Source: Cenococcum geophilum 1.58
Lineage: Eukaryota > Ascomycota > Dothideomycetes > Gloniales > Gloniaceae
DNA: 64,000 bases
Assembly: GCA_001692895.1 (NCBI GenBank)
Contig: KV748266.1
Span: forward strand, 62,001-126,000
Direction of reading: 5' to 3'
Of this stretch, positions 33,262-46,500 are shown in pieces. Numbering within the stretch: position 1 is the first letter of the stretch; the number at the start of each line of letters is the position of its first letter. The notes beneath the pieces were generated by a model, which ran no database searches, was not told the DNA's origin, and was given only the letters and a program-made list of their open reading frames with translations. The position numbers and the translations under genes were made by a program.

Positions 33262-34860
33262 AACATTAGTAAATGTTTGTGCCTCCTAATAGTACTGACA
33301 GCTCCTAACAGCTCCTATTAGGGCTATTAGGAGCTTTAGGAGACACTTATACTTGGCATCCTGTTAGGAACCTGTTAGGAGGTCGCTCGGATTATTAAGA
33401 CCTCTAGGACCTCTAGGACCTCTAGGACCTCCAGGACTATTAGGACCATCAGGACTATCAGGACTATCAGGACAATAATAAAAATTCTAGATTTAAAAAT
33501 AAGGTATATTAACACTCTAGTATTTACAGCTAGTCAAAAAATATAAAATTAATTTAATTATATATAATCTAAATAATCTAAATCAATCTTTCCTGCCTAC
33601 CGCCTGTATTTGTTACGATCGCTTAGGCGTCGGGCGATTAACTAAGGAGCCTCTCGCGGAGGCTATAAATCGTCGATTAGCGGTGTTCCCGATGATCCGC
33701 TAGCTGTGTGCTGATTTCCTAACTAGTCCTAGTGCCTATCCTGCCTGTCCTACCTGTCCTACCTATTCGTGCCTACCTGTTCGTGCCTATTTGTCTATAC
33801 CTACCTATCTATATCTATAATTTGGGGGAGAGGTCGGCCCGATTAAAGGCTCTGCTTAATTTGATTGATCAATTAATTGTATTAATTTAATTGCGGTTAA
33901 TTGTATTAATTTAATTGCGGTTAATTGTATTAATTCGAATTATTCTCTATAGGCGTTTGCTGGCTATATATTTAAACGGTAGTTATCTGGGGTGCCTCCC
34001 TAGGAGGCCTTAATTTAATTTGATTTGGTAATGGGCTAATATTAAGGCTCTGGTTCGATTTGATCGATTAATTAATTAAATTAATCGTGGTATTCGCTGG
34101 CTGGTTGTTTAAACGATTATCGTCTGGCTCTGGCGACGGTCTCTAGTTCTAGCCACCTACCTACCTGCCTGCCTGCCTATATTGGTATCTAATTTAATTC
34201 AGGGGAGGGGTTAGCTCGATCGAAGGCTCTAATTCAAATCGTTCTCTATAGCCGTTAGCTAGCTGTACATTTAAACAGTGGTCGTCTGGGTGCCTCCCTA
34301 GGAGGCTTTAATTCGATTTAGTAACGGGCCGATATTAAGGCTCTGGTTTAATTCAATCGATCAATTAATTAAATCGTTCGTGGTATTCGCTAGCTGGTTG
34401 TTTAAAAGGTCGTTATCTAGTTCTAGTAACGGTCGTCTGGTTCTAGTAACGGTTATCTAGCTTTAGGACGGTTATCTGGTTCTGGTAACAGTCATCTAGT
34501 TCTAGCGACGGTCGTCTAGCTCTAGCGACGGTCGTTAGGTTCTGGCGACAGTCATCTACTAGCCGCCGTTCTGGTACCTCCCTAGGTAGGGAGGATATAA
34601 GAAAGGGTAAAGAAATAAGGTGGCTATATAGGGGTATACTTAGCAAGGCGCGTGTAGGCTATCGGGAATATAGTAGGACCCAATAGCACTGTGTATAGGG
34701 TCCTGTTCAGGAACGCATTAAAATAGTAGGGTCCTGTTTAGGAACGTATTAGGATAAAAGGGGTCCTCTTAAAAGCCTGTTAGGACGATCAGGACGATTA
34801 GGACGATCAAAATCCTATTAGGAGGCCTCTAGGATCTTAGCACCCTAATAAAATGCTAAT
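33262..34860. mobile_element. noncoding repeat-rich insertion inside D
   Basis: About 1.6 kb inside the integrase region of D, approximate boundaries. The ends carry an inverted GCCTCCTAATAG (33280) and CTATTAGGAGGC (about 34805). Subterminal arrays differ: AGGACCTCT and AGGACTATC repeats at 33400-33475, and AGGACGATC plus GGGTCCTGTT repeats at 34700-34800. The middle holds a TGCCTACC-like array (33735-33815), three copies of TTGTATTAATTTAATTGCGG (33875-33935), a ~290 bp direct repeat (about 33941-34140 and 34232-34430), and TCTAGCGACGGTCGT-like units (34430-34555). No reading frame is credible. The composition is less RIP-mutated than D. Target duplication not resolved; likely a non-autonomous DNA element. 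Confidence 0.65.
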
Positions 34861-37800
34861 GAACTTATAAGGCGTAATAAGTAGGATAAGGAATATTACT
34901 AAAGGGTTTAAAACCTATTTATAGATACTAGCTATAGTTAGCTAGAAATAGAGAAACCTTTGTAGTTTTTAAGACGAAATTATTTATAGCAAACTTAGTA
35001 AATATAAGCTAGTTAATCTAGCTATCCTATAAGTATAACGTATATATTTAAATATACTATTCTATTATAGTATTTATATATTCTATTTAGCCGTCCGTTT
35101 CTAGGTAGTATATAGTAAATAGTAGTACTTTAATATAGAGTTAGGTAGTTAGTTCTTTCTAAAATATAAAGATAAACTGGCTACCTTTATTAGAGATAAT
35201 TATTTTAAGAAGTCCGTAGAGTTTTTATATATAATCTAGGAATAATTGGGCGATGGTAGGTGTTAACATATTAGGGCAGGCAATTAAGTGTCTTATCTTA
35301 GATAGTTAGTTTATAACTACTATAATATTTATACAGCCTTTACTTATAGGGAAGTTAGTAATAAAGTTAAGTAAAATATCCTTCCATCTTTAGTCCGGAA
35401 TAGGTAATAGCTTAAAAAGGCCGTTATACGTCTTATATAAAGCTTTAGCTTATTGGCAGATATAGTAGCTAGAGACGTACCTTTATATTATATTATATAT
35501 ATTCAGCTAGTAGTACTCCCGTTAGAGTAGATTTAAGGTCTTCCCTTAGCCTAGATAGCTAGCTACTAATAAATCGTATATATATTTAAGGAGCTTAAGC
35601 TTAAGTTTATTATAGTTAGGTATAACTAAGTGGTTCTAGTGGTATAAGCGGTTTCCGTAAGCTTTATATTTACTTAAAGAAATCTTTTTAAAGCGTCTAA
35701 TGCTGTCTTATATTAGCTTAAGCGTCTCTTAAATAAACTTATTATTTAGATATTCGTTAATTATAATCTATTTAATTAATTAATTAGTTATTTTAAGGAC
35801 GTATACCGTAAGGTTTTTAGTAAGAGGGTTAAATAATTTGGGATAAAGTAGGGTCTAATTTTGGTAAAAGCGCGCTTCTTTTAATACTAGCGCGCCTTAT
35901 AAGCGTTAGGTTAGGGTATTAGGCTTCTAACCTTAGACGCCTAGGCGATATATAATTTAGAATTAAAAGTAAAATAGATATTCTAACTAGCGGGCCTAAT
36001 AATAGCTTAGCTGTTTTATAGTTATAAAGTACTATAGATTCTTATAGTTATTAAGGACCTTAATTAGAAATCTAGCGCCTTCTAGTTTAGGTTACTATTA
36101 TTTAAAACATCTAATAATATCTAGTAGTTCTTTATTGTAAATCTTATAGTTATATTCGGCTAGGCTTAGTTATTTTAAGAAGTAAACTATAGGGTATAAT
36201 ACTCTATCCTTATTATATTAAGATAGGACACCTCTAGTAATATAGTTTGGTAAATTAGCTTCTATACCACTTGTTTAGTTTAGGTTAAAGTATTAAAGTA
36301 TAAGTACGGTAGTAAATATAACCTTTAGATAAGCAAAGACCTTTTTATATTCCTTATTAAAGATAAAGGCCTTATTCTTTTAGATTAAAGCTATAAGGGG
36401 TAAAACTAGGGCAGAGAAGTTATTAATAAACTACTAGTAGAAGTTGGCAAATTCTATAAAGGCTTTTACGTCCTTAACGTTCTTAAGTTCTTACTAGTTT
36501 ATAATTACTTCGACCTTCTTTAGGTCTATTTATATACTATTTATAAAAATAAGGAGTTTAAGGCATAGAACTTCCGTTTTATAGAACTTATATTTATCTA
36601 TATTTAATTATAAACTAGCTTTATATAGGGCTTATAGCATAAAATTAATGTATTTTCAGTATTTGGTTAAGTTATTACGATATATTAGGATATTGTTAAT
36701 ATAAGCAGTATAGAAGGTATTTAGGTAGGGATATAGGGTATTATTTATATAATATTAAAACGAGCTTAGGGCATTTATAAGGCCAAATAGCGTCATTAAG
36801 TATTTAAATAATTTATACTAAGTATAAAATACAGTAAGCTATTTATCTCCCTTTATAATATAGAGGCGGTTAAATATAAAGATAATATTAAGCTTTGTAT
36901 AGTAGCGAGCCTTAGTTAGTTTAGCGTCTCTTATATTAACGGGATTAGATATTAGATCTTAACGGTAATGGTATTAAGAGCTTAGTAGTTTATATAAAAG
37001 CGTAAACCGCCACTAGGTTTCTTAATAAAAATTACTAGTATAGCTATAGGCAACAAGCTCACTCTAATAAATCCTTTACTTAGGTTTTTGTTTAAATACT
37101 TTTATAGCACTTAAAGTTTATTTTAGGATATCCTATATAAGGGTACAAATCTAGGCTACTTTTCTTCTTTAAGTATAATCTTATAGTTATATAGTTAGTA
37201 TTCTAGTAGCTTATTAGCTTCCTTTTATAAAAATATATTTAGGCAGTACTAATACTCTACTAATACCTTCGTGGCAGGGTTAGTATACTTTTTTAGTACT
37301 AAGGCCTTCTTAATATCGGCCATTGTAATAGTAAAGATCGTATATTTAGGGTTTTTGGCAAGTTATACTAGTGGGGTAGCTCTAATTATACGGATATCTA
37401 GGGTGCTAAGCTTACTTAGATTATCTATAGTTTCTTATATAAATTCTTATTTAGCTTTAGGTTTAGTATTAGGTACGGAGTTAGTATTAAATTTAGGTTT
37501 AAGTTTTTTAAGTATACTCTTTATAGTAAAGTACTAGTCCTTTTAGTATTTTTATATAGTAAGCTTAAGCTTTTACTCAGCGCGGGGTAGTGTAGTAGTT
37601 AGGGTCTATTTGTAAGGTTTAATAGAATTTTTAGATCCTTAATAGATATTAGTAAAATTCTTATATTAATAGAATTCGGTAGAATTCTTAGGCTAGTACA
37701 ATTTAGTGGACTTTTTAGATATAGAATAGACGTTAGTAGAAATTTTAGACTAGTAGATCTTAGTAAATTTTTCGGATTTTAGTTTTAGGTCTAAGTAGTA

Positions 37801-39861
37801 AGTTATAAGGCACTTTTACTTATAACGGAAGGTGGTAAATAGAAGCTTAAGGTTATTTTAATTAATAGTTACATTATATAGCTTTATCTAGGGTTGTTTA
37901 AGAATTACTAAATAACCTAAGGTAGTTATAAAGAGCTTAAATAATTTTTTATAGTTTAGGTATTGGAGTCTTAGGGCTACTATATAAGTAATATAGCCTA
38001 AGATAATGCGTTTACCATTAAATCCAAATACGTTAATATACCGGTTAAGGGGTATTAGGGTAAACCTATTATTTTGCATAAAGATCTTATTAATAAATCC
38101 TATACCGCAGACTTCTATATTAATTCGGACTTAAGCGTTAGCCTATTAACCTCTCTACTAAAAACAGTAGTTAATGGTTATACTATAATCCTAAGAGTTA
38201 GGGTCTGTAATATCTAATGCATTTAATAAGATCCTATAACATAGCTGTCCTAAAAAGCGACTTAACTTTAGGATATACCTTTTAGTAGTAAGTAGGAAGG
38301 GGTTCCTATAGAATATCGGTTATAGCTTTATCCTTATAAGTAGTACTTACTAGATATAGGGCTAAAACCGGATAAGGATTAGGGATAGTAACCAGAGGAT
38401 TAATACGGTAAACGGCCGCTAGTATTAGCCGTTTATAAATTATATTAGGGTATAGAAATAGAGCAGTATTTTAAGATATAAGCCTTACTTCTATATTTAA
38501 AACAAAGGCCTAGCTTAATATATCGTTCTTATTTAGAGGACCTTAGTAGGGCATATTTTAGGGTTCTGGAATTAATATCTATAATATTAGAGTGCTTAGG
38601 TTAAGAAGATAACTTAGTAGGGACTTATAGGGCTATTATATTATATTAAGGAACGGGCTTCGGTATTAGGCGCAGTATATTATTATACTATTTATTAATA
38701 ACGTTTACGTAAACATTAAGGGCTTTTAATAGGTCTACGCCTATTAGGGAAATTTTTAGTTTAGGGCTTAGAGATTTAATAAGGCTATTAATTAGTGCAG
38801 AGTTATTCCAGCCTATTTTCCTTACGTAGTAGTTAAATTCAGAAAAGTATACTAGGAAACTTTTCTTTTATAAAGCCATATAATTTATCTTCCTTTAAGT
38901 AGTAGCTTAGTGGTTTAGATTACCGTATATAGCTTTAAGAAGTCTAACTAGGCTTTATACTAAGTTTAACTAGAGAAGTTTAATAAGATTAGCTACCTTT
39001 CCTCCTAGTTAACTTAGGGCGTAGTAGAGTTAATTAGCTTTGGTTAGGTAGTAGTAGGTATTACTAATTAGCTTATTTCTAAGCCGGCTTAAAAATAACT
39101 AAAGCTCTTATTATTTACTAGTAAATACTAGAGGGTCTAGTAGTTTTTTAGATTGTTATAGTATAGTAGTCGGTTTAGGGTAAATAACTACTACTAGTTT
39201 AGGACTCGCGTTCCGTATATAGGCCTCTAGGAATAGCGTTTAGTTTTAGGGTTCTAGCGTAGGTATCTTAAGGATACGAATTTCTTCTTAAAGGGCTTTA
39301 ATTAATTATTGGTATTAAGCCTTTTATTCTATAAGGGCGTCTATAAAGGACGTCTATAAACCTATTATCTGCTCTTTAAGTACGGCAAGTATATTAGCTG
39401 CTGTTATAGGGGCTTTAGGTATATTCTATACTTTAATAGTAATATAGGTAGTTAACGTAATATAGTATTATAAAGTAATTATAAGCGACGATAATATATA
39501 ACGAGGTAGATATTATTAAGCTATATATAAACTGTATAATAAGGTTAAGACGTTATATAAAGAAAGAAAGTAAGAAAACCGGAAGGAAGGGTATATATTA
39601 TTAACTTAGTTACTTAGTTAATACGTATACGGAGTAGAGTAGGATTTAGGTCCTAGCAGAACTTAATAGAATTCGCGTCTTAGCAGAGCCTGGCAGAATT
39701 TAGGGATCGTTCGGTTGCAAATAAGGTCCATATTATAATCTTTTCAATCTATGCGCCTTTTAGCGTCGCCCATTTTGTAATTAGTCGCGGCTACTACCGT
39801 GGCTCAGTTAAATATGCAAATGAGTTAATCGTTTAGTAAGCCTCCAAATAAGGCTCCATAT

Positions 39862-40650
39862 TTGACTTCGCACAATGCTTTATTAATTTTAGTGGGCGAT
39901 TTAAGCGACCCCCTCTGCCACCAGGCCTCTATCGCGACTCCGTGCTTTAGTGTAGTAATAGAGCCTCCTCCACGGCCAACGCCCTCTCGCCGGTTAACCT
40001 TTTCTACACCTGCGGCAACCTCCCGTATAAGCTGCAGTAGAGTTACGGCGACGCCCGCGGCGTTTATAGGGCAGAGGAAGGCGCGTATAAGATGGACAAA
40101 TAAGATAGAGGAGGCGATGTTAGAAGGCCTCGTTAAGGCCGTTCGGAAGGGATATCGCGCAAATAGCTCTTATAAAGCTAACGGCTAGAAGATTGCTCTT
40201 AATCGTACAAATATAATTGCCTAGTAGCCTATTACTCTTAAGTAAATTAAGAGCAAGCATAACAACTATAAGAAGGATTGGAAGGTATAGAGGGAGCTCT
40301 ATAGCCTTTCTGGCTAGGGGTAGAACAAAACTAAAGGCGTACCTATAGCCAGTAAGGAAGTTATAGAGGCCTACTTTAAAGCCAATCCTAAAGCTAAGAA
40401 GTTTTATAATATACCGCCTACTTTCCTAAATCTACTAGAGGAGCTATTTAAGGGAATCCTCGCAACAGGCGATTATATAAGGTTAATTAATAAAGCAATT
40501 AAGAACTATATAGACCCTACACTTCTCTTAACAGTAGCCTCATAGGCGGATTCGGTAGATAGAAAAGCTAAGGACAAGGATAAGGAGGAAGTAGATAAGG
40601 CCTCTAAGTTAAAGTCAGCTTATAGCTCTACTAAAAGCAGTTAATTACCC
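39862..40650 (+). pseudogene. Harbinger Myb/SANT-like protein, broken
   Basis: The open part reaches 40188 and ends in a Myb/SANT-like start (RWTNKIEEAMLEGLVKAVRK), the DNA-binding module that accompanies Harbinger transposases. The same frame continues after stops with a stretch (ANPKAKKF near 40380-40410) typical of the C-terminal part of this domain. No ATG lies at the head of the open stretch, so the true start is unclear. It is broken by several TAG stops of RIP type. In the family this partner helps the transposase enter the nucleus and bind the ends. Confidence 0.7.
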
Positions 40651-41199
40651 TTACCTTTAACTAAGTGCCCTAGTCCTAGTCCTTCTAGATCTTCCTCCTT
40701 AACGCTAAGTTAACCTTTTTTACTAGCTATATAGAAGCGGGCTATTAAGTAAGCTACTAGAGCCACTAAATCTATTATAAAGCGCTAGTAAGGAGGAAGA
40801 GGGCGAGTTGCAGAGGCTCTAAAGGAGATAGTAGAGAAGGTAATAAGAGAGATAAGAGCTATGAGAGAGCTACTCGCCCAGAAGTCTCCTTAAGAGAAGG
40901 CCTCTACAGAATTTATCCACGAGTTTAGTGACCTAGGTTCTATAAAGCAACTAGCTATTTTATAAGCCTTTAAAACGGAGTCTACTACTAAATTATTTCT
41001 TATAACGGCTAAAGTTGTAAAGCTTCGGCAAAGCTTAATTAATAATATCTTGGCTAGCAGAAAGGAGGGCATATAAAAGAGGAAGCTTTAGGTAATCTAA
41101 GCAAGATTTAGGTAAGATTTTAAGTAAAATTTAAGTTACTCTTTAGAGCCTTTCTATATAGGTAATTAGTGAGCAATATATAGAGGGAAAGTATATAAA

Positions 41200-42330
41200 T
41201 TTCTATAGTAAATATACCCAAATCTATTATATATTCTCAATTAATTGGCCTACCAATTACCTAGCAGTAACTCTCCTATATAAGCTCCGCGATCTTATCG
41301 CGTCTTTAGTTTATAACTATATCACTTTCTACCTCTACAAGCCTTACGTCTTCCTTATCTATAATCTTATCCTCTACCTCTAAAGGCCAGTCTAGATTAT
41401 CTAAATTATTTATATTTATAAAGTTATAAACCGCAGTTAAAGCGTATACTATATCCACCTACGTACTTAAAGGAAGACTATGCCTACCGGCCTTAAAGTA
41501 CCAGAAATAATGCTTAAAGATTCCTATTACACGCTCTACTATATTCCTTAGTGCCACATACTAAAGATTAAAGAGCTCCTTTGCATTCTGTGGCCTTATA
41601 TTTACCTATACTTATAAAGATAATACCGTACGCCGCGGTAGGGAGTTAAGGTCATAGGCATATTAGAGTACTTGGTATCTACAACATAGTATCTACTAGG
41701 TAAGGCTTTAAATCCTTTAGCTCTTACTAAGTTAATAACTCTAAAGTTATAAGCAGAGCCCTCCTAACCAGCTAGAACGTAGAGGAAGTTTATTTAGAAA
41801 TTAACAGCTATAAAAACGTTCTAAGATAATCCTCCCTTCCTTCCGCGCTATAGAGCTTGCCTTATATATCCGCCTTTTATAGATATAGGTAGATAAGTAC
41901 CGTTAAGAGCTCCAATATAATCAGTAAAGAAAGGATATTGTTTAGGGTCATTAGTAATCTCTTCCAGAGTAAAGTTCTTAGGAAGCCAAACAACTTCCTT
42001 ATATAGTTTTAGAAGGCTAGAAAGGACTTCGTATACGGCTTTATAAGGCAGTAAATTAATACCAGAAGTTTAGCTAGTAGGTAACTACTTACTAGTAGAT
42101 CGTTGCAGATAAGTATTAAGTTATCTCACTTAATAATCTATATAACAAATTATTGCTAAATATTATTAGGAATATTAGCAGCTTCTCAGCCACTAATAAA
42201 AGCTTTGTGTCTTTTAAGTTGCCATATAGTTATAACCAATTAAGAAGCTTCCTAAACACGTCGGGCCTTATATAAGTTACATTTACCAGTCATTACTTAT
42301 AGCCGTAGAGCAACTGTATTGTCCACCTTA
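41200..42330 (-). pseudogene. Harbinger DDE transposase, broken
   Basis: On the minus strand 41720-41500 reads KGFKALPSRYYVVDTKYSN, then LTPYRGVRYYL, then a run resembling AKELFNLRHATLRNIVERVIG. This is the D-x-G-Y / T-P-Y-R-G-V-R-Y / R-N-x-x-E-R block of the nuclease fold of PIF/Harbinger (DDE_Tnp_4). The first catalytic region lies upstream, toward 42000. Several stops interrupt it, so it is inactive. Confidence 0.75.
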
Positions 42331-42913
42331 TTCCTTGCTACATATTAATATACTAAGTACAAACCCCCCCCAGAAATAAGCTTATCGTGTTTATAAAGGT
42401 TAAGAGAATAACATCATATAAGGCTTGCAATTGCGACAGCAGTATCGCGATTAGGGCGTGTGGAGTCGCCATATTATAAGAAGTTATTACTTTAGCATAT
42501 ATGCGAGAGCTCCAGAATAAATATAGAATATAGGACAGGAGCTTAAGGCTCTATTAAAACAGTGCCAAGAGCTCCATTTTAACTACTATATACAGTATAG
42601 CTTGTAAATTTGCCGCGCTTACCAATATAGAGGAGCTCCATATTCAAAAGTCGTTAGATCTACCAAACAATCACCTTATATTTAGATTTAAGCTCTATTT
42701 CGGTTATAATATAGAGCCTCCATATTCGTAACAGAGGTGCAACTAAACAATCCCTTTATAGAACTTAGCAGAATATAGTAGAATACGGCAGATTACTATT
42801 AGATTGCTATAGATTGCGGCAAATTACAATCTCGTAGTTAGTCTTTAACTACTAAGTTAGTAGAAATAGGTAGATATATATAAGGTATTATAGGGGTATC
42901 CTATAACACCTAA

Positions 42914-43102
42914 GCCTTATTAGGAAGCCTATACTAGCTACTAGTACTAATACTACCTCTCTAGCTAAGGCTTTCTTAAGTCTAAGGTTAAAAAGTTATA
43001 AGCCCTATACTAATATCCTCTAAAACAGATATTAGGAAGCTATTATAAGTCTCTTAAAAGCTATATAGAAGGAAGCTACTAATAAATATATTAAAAACCT
43101 CT
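42914..43102 (+). mobile_element. old Ty3/gypsy copy H, piece between D and A2
   Basis: RIP-mutated DNA that was continuous with 31807-32274 before D and with 50019 onward before A2 inserted (CCTCT at 43098-43102 against CCTTT at 50019-50023). No domain of its own can be named. Confidence 0.45.
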
Positions 43103-43289
43103 TATTACAGTGCTGTAATAAAGTAGACTAAATAACTACGTTATAGTATAAAGAGGGGAAGAAGGTAGAAAGGGGGTATTATATATAAATAGTAGGGCCA
43201 GCCGCTAAGTCGCTAGTAGTAGGCTAGCTAATAGTAGAAAACAGTACAAGATAGTATAAAATAGTATACGTTAGGTCAGTGCCGTAACA
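43103..43289 (-). repeat. 3' LTR of A2
   Basis: 187 bp, reverse complement of the A1 LTRs, beginning TATTACAG and ending CCGTAACA on the plus strand. Confidence 0.92.
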
Positions 43290-43421
43290 GTACTTCTCTC
43301 CCCTAGATAGTTTAGTCCCTAAACTAAATAAATAACTTAAAAATAGGCAGTATATAGGGTTGCCTATTTTTTACTATAAAGATATTAGTTCCGCTTACCG
43401 CCCTTAACTAAGCTAATAGCG

Positions 43422-43568
43422 ATTTTCTATACCGGGCATAAAAAATCCTAATTAGTTAGTTTAGTAAGTAAGGTTAACAGAACTCTATACCGCCACCTAA
43501 ATTAATCCGCGTAGCGTTTCTTAGCAAGAATTTAGCTAATTAGGTAACTTTAACCGCTAGTTAAAGTT
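43422..43568 (-). repeat. palindromic module in 3' region of A2
   Basis: 43422-43446 is the ATTTTCTAT/ATAGAAAAT-type hairpin and 43546-43568 the AACTTTAACCG/GTTAAAGTT palindrome, in the same relative order as in A1 when read on the minus strand. Confidence 0.78.
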
Positions 43569-46500
43569 CTATAACATTTTAACTACCACAAATTTTAATA
43601 TAGTGGTCGGCTGCGACCTTAGCGTAACTTTTTCTTATCTTATACCTAGTCTAAGGGTCCTAGCTTCTTAGGGTGTTACTTATAAAAGCGCTATATAGCT
43701 TATTTATAACCCTTTAGGTCTTCCTCTAGTTACTAGGTTATATCCTTATAATATTTCTATTTAATCTTATAAGTTAGGCCTTAGGGGTCTTTATTATATA
43801 CATTAAGGATTTTCTTAAACTCCTATTTATCTTCTATATTGCCATTATTATCTCTCTCTATTACTCGTCCTTATATATTACGGCGCTCTATAGTATTAAT
43901 ATTTGCTTAGCTAGGGATCTCTTTAGCAGCTTAGAGGCGGACCTTAAATATATAAAAGGATTTATTTACTTAAATATAGTCTAGAAGGTTTACTATAACT
44001 GTCCCTTAGTATACTGCGAGTATAGGGTATAGGCCGTCCCATTTATTGTCTCATTTCTTCTTAGGTTTATTTATCTTTATATTTTCTAAGCTAACTATAA
44101 CTATATCGCCTTCGTAGAATAACACGCTCTTATCCTTATAGGTATTAATATTATCTTTATAGCGTTACTATAAAATCTAAACTAGGGCCTTAAGCTATAT
44201 TAATATCCGCTTAAAGCGGTTAGCTATAGAGTCTGCGCAAAAAAACTCCTTCTTTACTTATACTAATAGTGTTAGTAGGTAAAAGCTAGCAGGCTTAATT
44301 CTAAGGTAAGGGTTAAAGCTATAGTTTGCAAAAAATAGGGAGATGCCTATACTCTTATTAACTTAGTTATTTATAGTAAACTTAGTAAGCGGTAGGTAGT
44401 TAACCTAGTTATTCTATATAAAGCTAACAAAAGTATAGAGGTATTTATTTACGGCAGCGTTAATAATTTCGGTTTGGCCGTCCATTTCTAGATACTAAGC
44501 TAAGCTTAGTCGCAAGATTATCTTAAGGCGTTTACTTAGTTATCGCCAAAAGTTATTAATAAATTATATGCCGCAATTAGAGATAATCGTGCTTAGTATA
44601 CTATAGAGCTTATATACATTATTAATAAAGCCATTAACTAGCTCCTTTATTAAGAGTCCTATTACTAAAATAAGGTATTATATTTTAGTTAGGCGGTTTA
44701 TAATAATAAGGATATATTTATATACCTTACTATAGCGTTAGTATACTAGTAGCGTTATAATATAGTTAATTAAGATATTAGTTTATAGGCGGGCGGGTAG
44801 TTCTAGTAGCTTTAAAAAACCGAGTAGGGTAAAATAGGGGGTCTTAGTGCAAAAGTATAGGGTATAGTCTTTAATAAAGGTAGCCGTAAACTAGGAGATT
44901 CCTAGCTACTAGTATATTTAGTTTAAGAGGTTAAGAGTTTTAACCCAGCTATAGTAACTAGTGGGGCCGCTACTATAAGAGCGATAGGTAACTTCTAGGT
45001 AGAGGTTTAGGGTATTAGGGATAAAGAAATATTAGCGGAAGTAGATCTATCCGTTAATAATACTATATTCTAACTTATTATAATAAAGTAATTTCCTAAT
45101 CTTCTTTAGCTAATAGCGAGCTTTCTAATTACGTAGGGCCGCCACTATATCTCTTACGAGTTTATTCTCCTAGTATCTTAGCTAGATTAACTTGTTTAGT
45201 AACTTTTTAGCTATTTTAGGGTCTAAAGCGGCTATAAACTCCGCGTTATTAGAGTTATAGGACTTATATAGTAATTCTTCTAAGATTATAGGGTTAACTT
45301 TCTAGGGCGGTATAATAACTTAGGCTTAATAGTAGAGGCGTTTATTATTAGCGTCCTTAAGCCTTATTCCTAGTAGGTAGCTTAGGGCGTTGGGGAGCGT
45401 AGCTTTACTGCTAAGTCTATATATAATTATAAAGTTAAACTATAAAAGGAACTCTGCCTACTAGACTTAGCGCTAATTTAGCTACTTAGTAGTTATAAAC
45501 GTCTATAGGTTTTTATAGTCGGTAATAATTTTAAACGGCCCCTTAGTCCCTTACAGCTTAGGACACCATTCCTCTAAAGCCTTAATAATAGTTAAGAGTT
45601 CTTTGTTATAGATCTTATAGTTATACTCTAGCGTAGAGTGCTTTACGAAGAAGAATGTAACCAGTCTTAATTTTCCGTTATTATTATACTAGGAAAGGAC
45701 TCTGCTAAAAGCCTAATCTAATACATCTATCTCTACCGCTATTTTCTTTATATAGTTATAGTATGTTAGTACTAGTGCTGAAGTAAAGGCTCCCTTAAGG
45801 GCCTTAAACGATTTGGCTTATTTTAGTCTCTATAGCCATCTAATATCCTTCTTTAGGAGTTTTATTATAGGTATAGCGATAGTAGAGTAGCCTTAGATAA
45901 ATCGTTAGTAGAAGTTCGCGAAGCCGAGAAATTATTATAATTCTTTAATTAATGTTGGGTCCTTCTATTCCTATAAGGCCTGTACCTTTTTAAGGTCTAT
46001 AGTTATGCTATTAGTTAAGATAATTAAGCCAAGGTATTTTGTTTTAGTAGAGTAGAACTTAAACTTATTAATATTAATCTAAAGTCCTATATTACCGAGT
46101 TTTTAGATAACTTTATTTATATACTTAATATGCTTAGCGCATATTTTAGAAAAGATAAGAACGTTATTAAGGTAGGTAGTATAGTAGTTATTAAAGGCGT
46201 TATATAAAATATAGTTAATATAGTTTTAGAATATAGCGGGTGCGTTATAGAGGCTAAATAGTATAATTAGTATTTTATAGAGTCCGAACTAGGTAATAAA
46301 TGTTATAAGTTACTTATAGCCCTTTATAATCTAGATCTAGTTAAATATAGCAATTATATTAAGTTTAGTAAAGTACTTAGCACTATAAAGTACGTTAAGT
46401 GTCTTACGGATTAGTAGCAGTGGGTATTAATTCTTAATAGTAACTATGTTTAGGCCTTAGTAATTATAGTAAATTTATATACCGCTACCGGGCTTAGCAG

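Larger units (their letters stand above)
39703..42754. mobile_element. PIF/Harbinger DNA transposon, degraded
   Basis: The terminal repeats GGGATCGTTCGGTTGCA (left) and, in reverse complement, GGGATTGTTTAGTTGCA (right) match the PIF/Harbinger type. TTTA (or TTA, the usual TWA target) is duplicated at 39699-39702 and 42755-42758. The 3052 bp element carries two convergent genes: a Myb/SANT-like DNA-binding protein on plus and a DDE transposase on minus. A motif AGCTCCATATT or a variant recurs near both ends (39852, 42570, 42644, 42715). The left 450 bp look nearly RIP-free, whereas the transposase half is more altered. Confidence 0.88.
32275..42908 (-). mobile_element. Ty3/gypsy copy D (fossil) with two insertions
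   Basis: The LTRs lie at 32275-32664 (390 bp) and 39466-42908 (about 387 bp after leaving out the Harbinger element), with a perfect CCTAA duplication (32270-32274 and 42909-42913). In element sense the copy runs right to left: gag about 39400-37900, protease and reverse transcriptase about 37500-36650, RNase H about 36500-36000, integrase about 35800-33000 (split by a noncoding insertion), and a purine tract (GGCGGGGGG) at about 32667-32680 next to the 3' LTR. Without insertions it is about 6 kb. Broken many tens of times. A solo LTR of the family is at 19789. Confidence 0.9.
39466..42908 (-). repeat. 5' LTR of D, split by Harbinger element
   Basis: The LTR halves are 39466-39702 and 42755-42908, with TTTA repeated at the break. 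The sequence aligns with 32275-32664 and 19789-20167 across the break. Confidence 0.88.

Noticed and set aside
33735-33815. short spaced repeats resembling a CRISPR array
   Set aside because: Units are degenerate, spacers are absent and the host is eukaryotic; it is a simple tandem array.
37271-37537. 88-codon hydrophobic open stretch, plus strand, in element D
   Set aside because: Antisense to the pol region of D; hydrophobicity is a by-product of AT-rich mutation.
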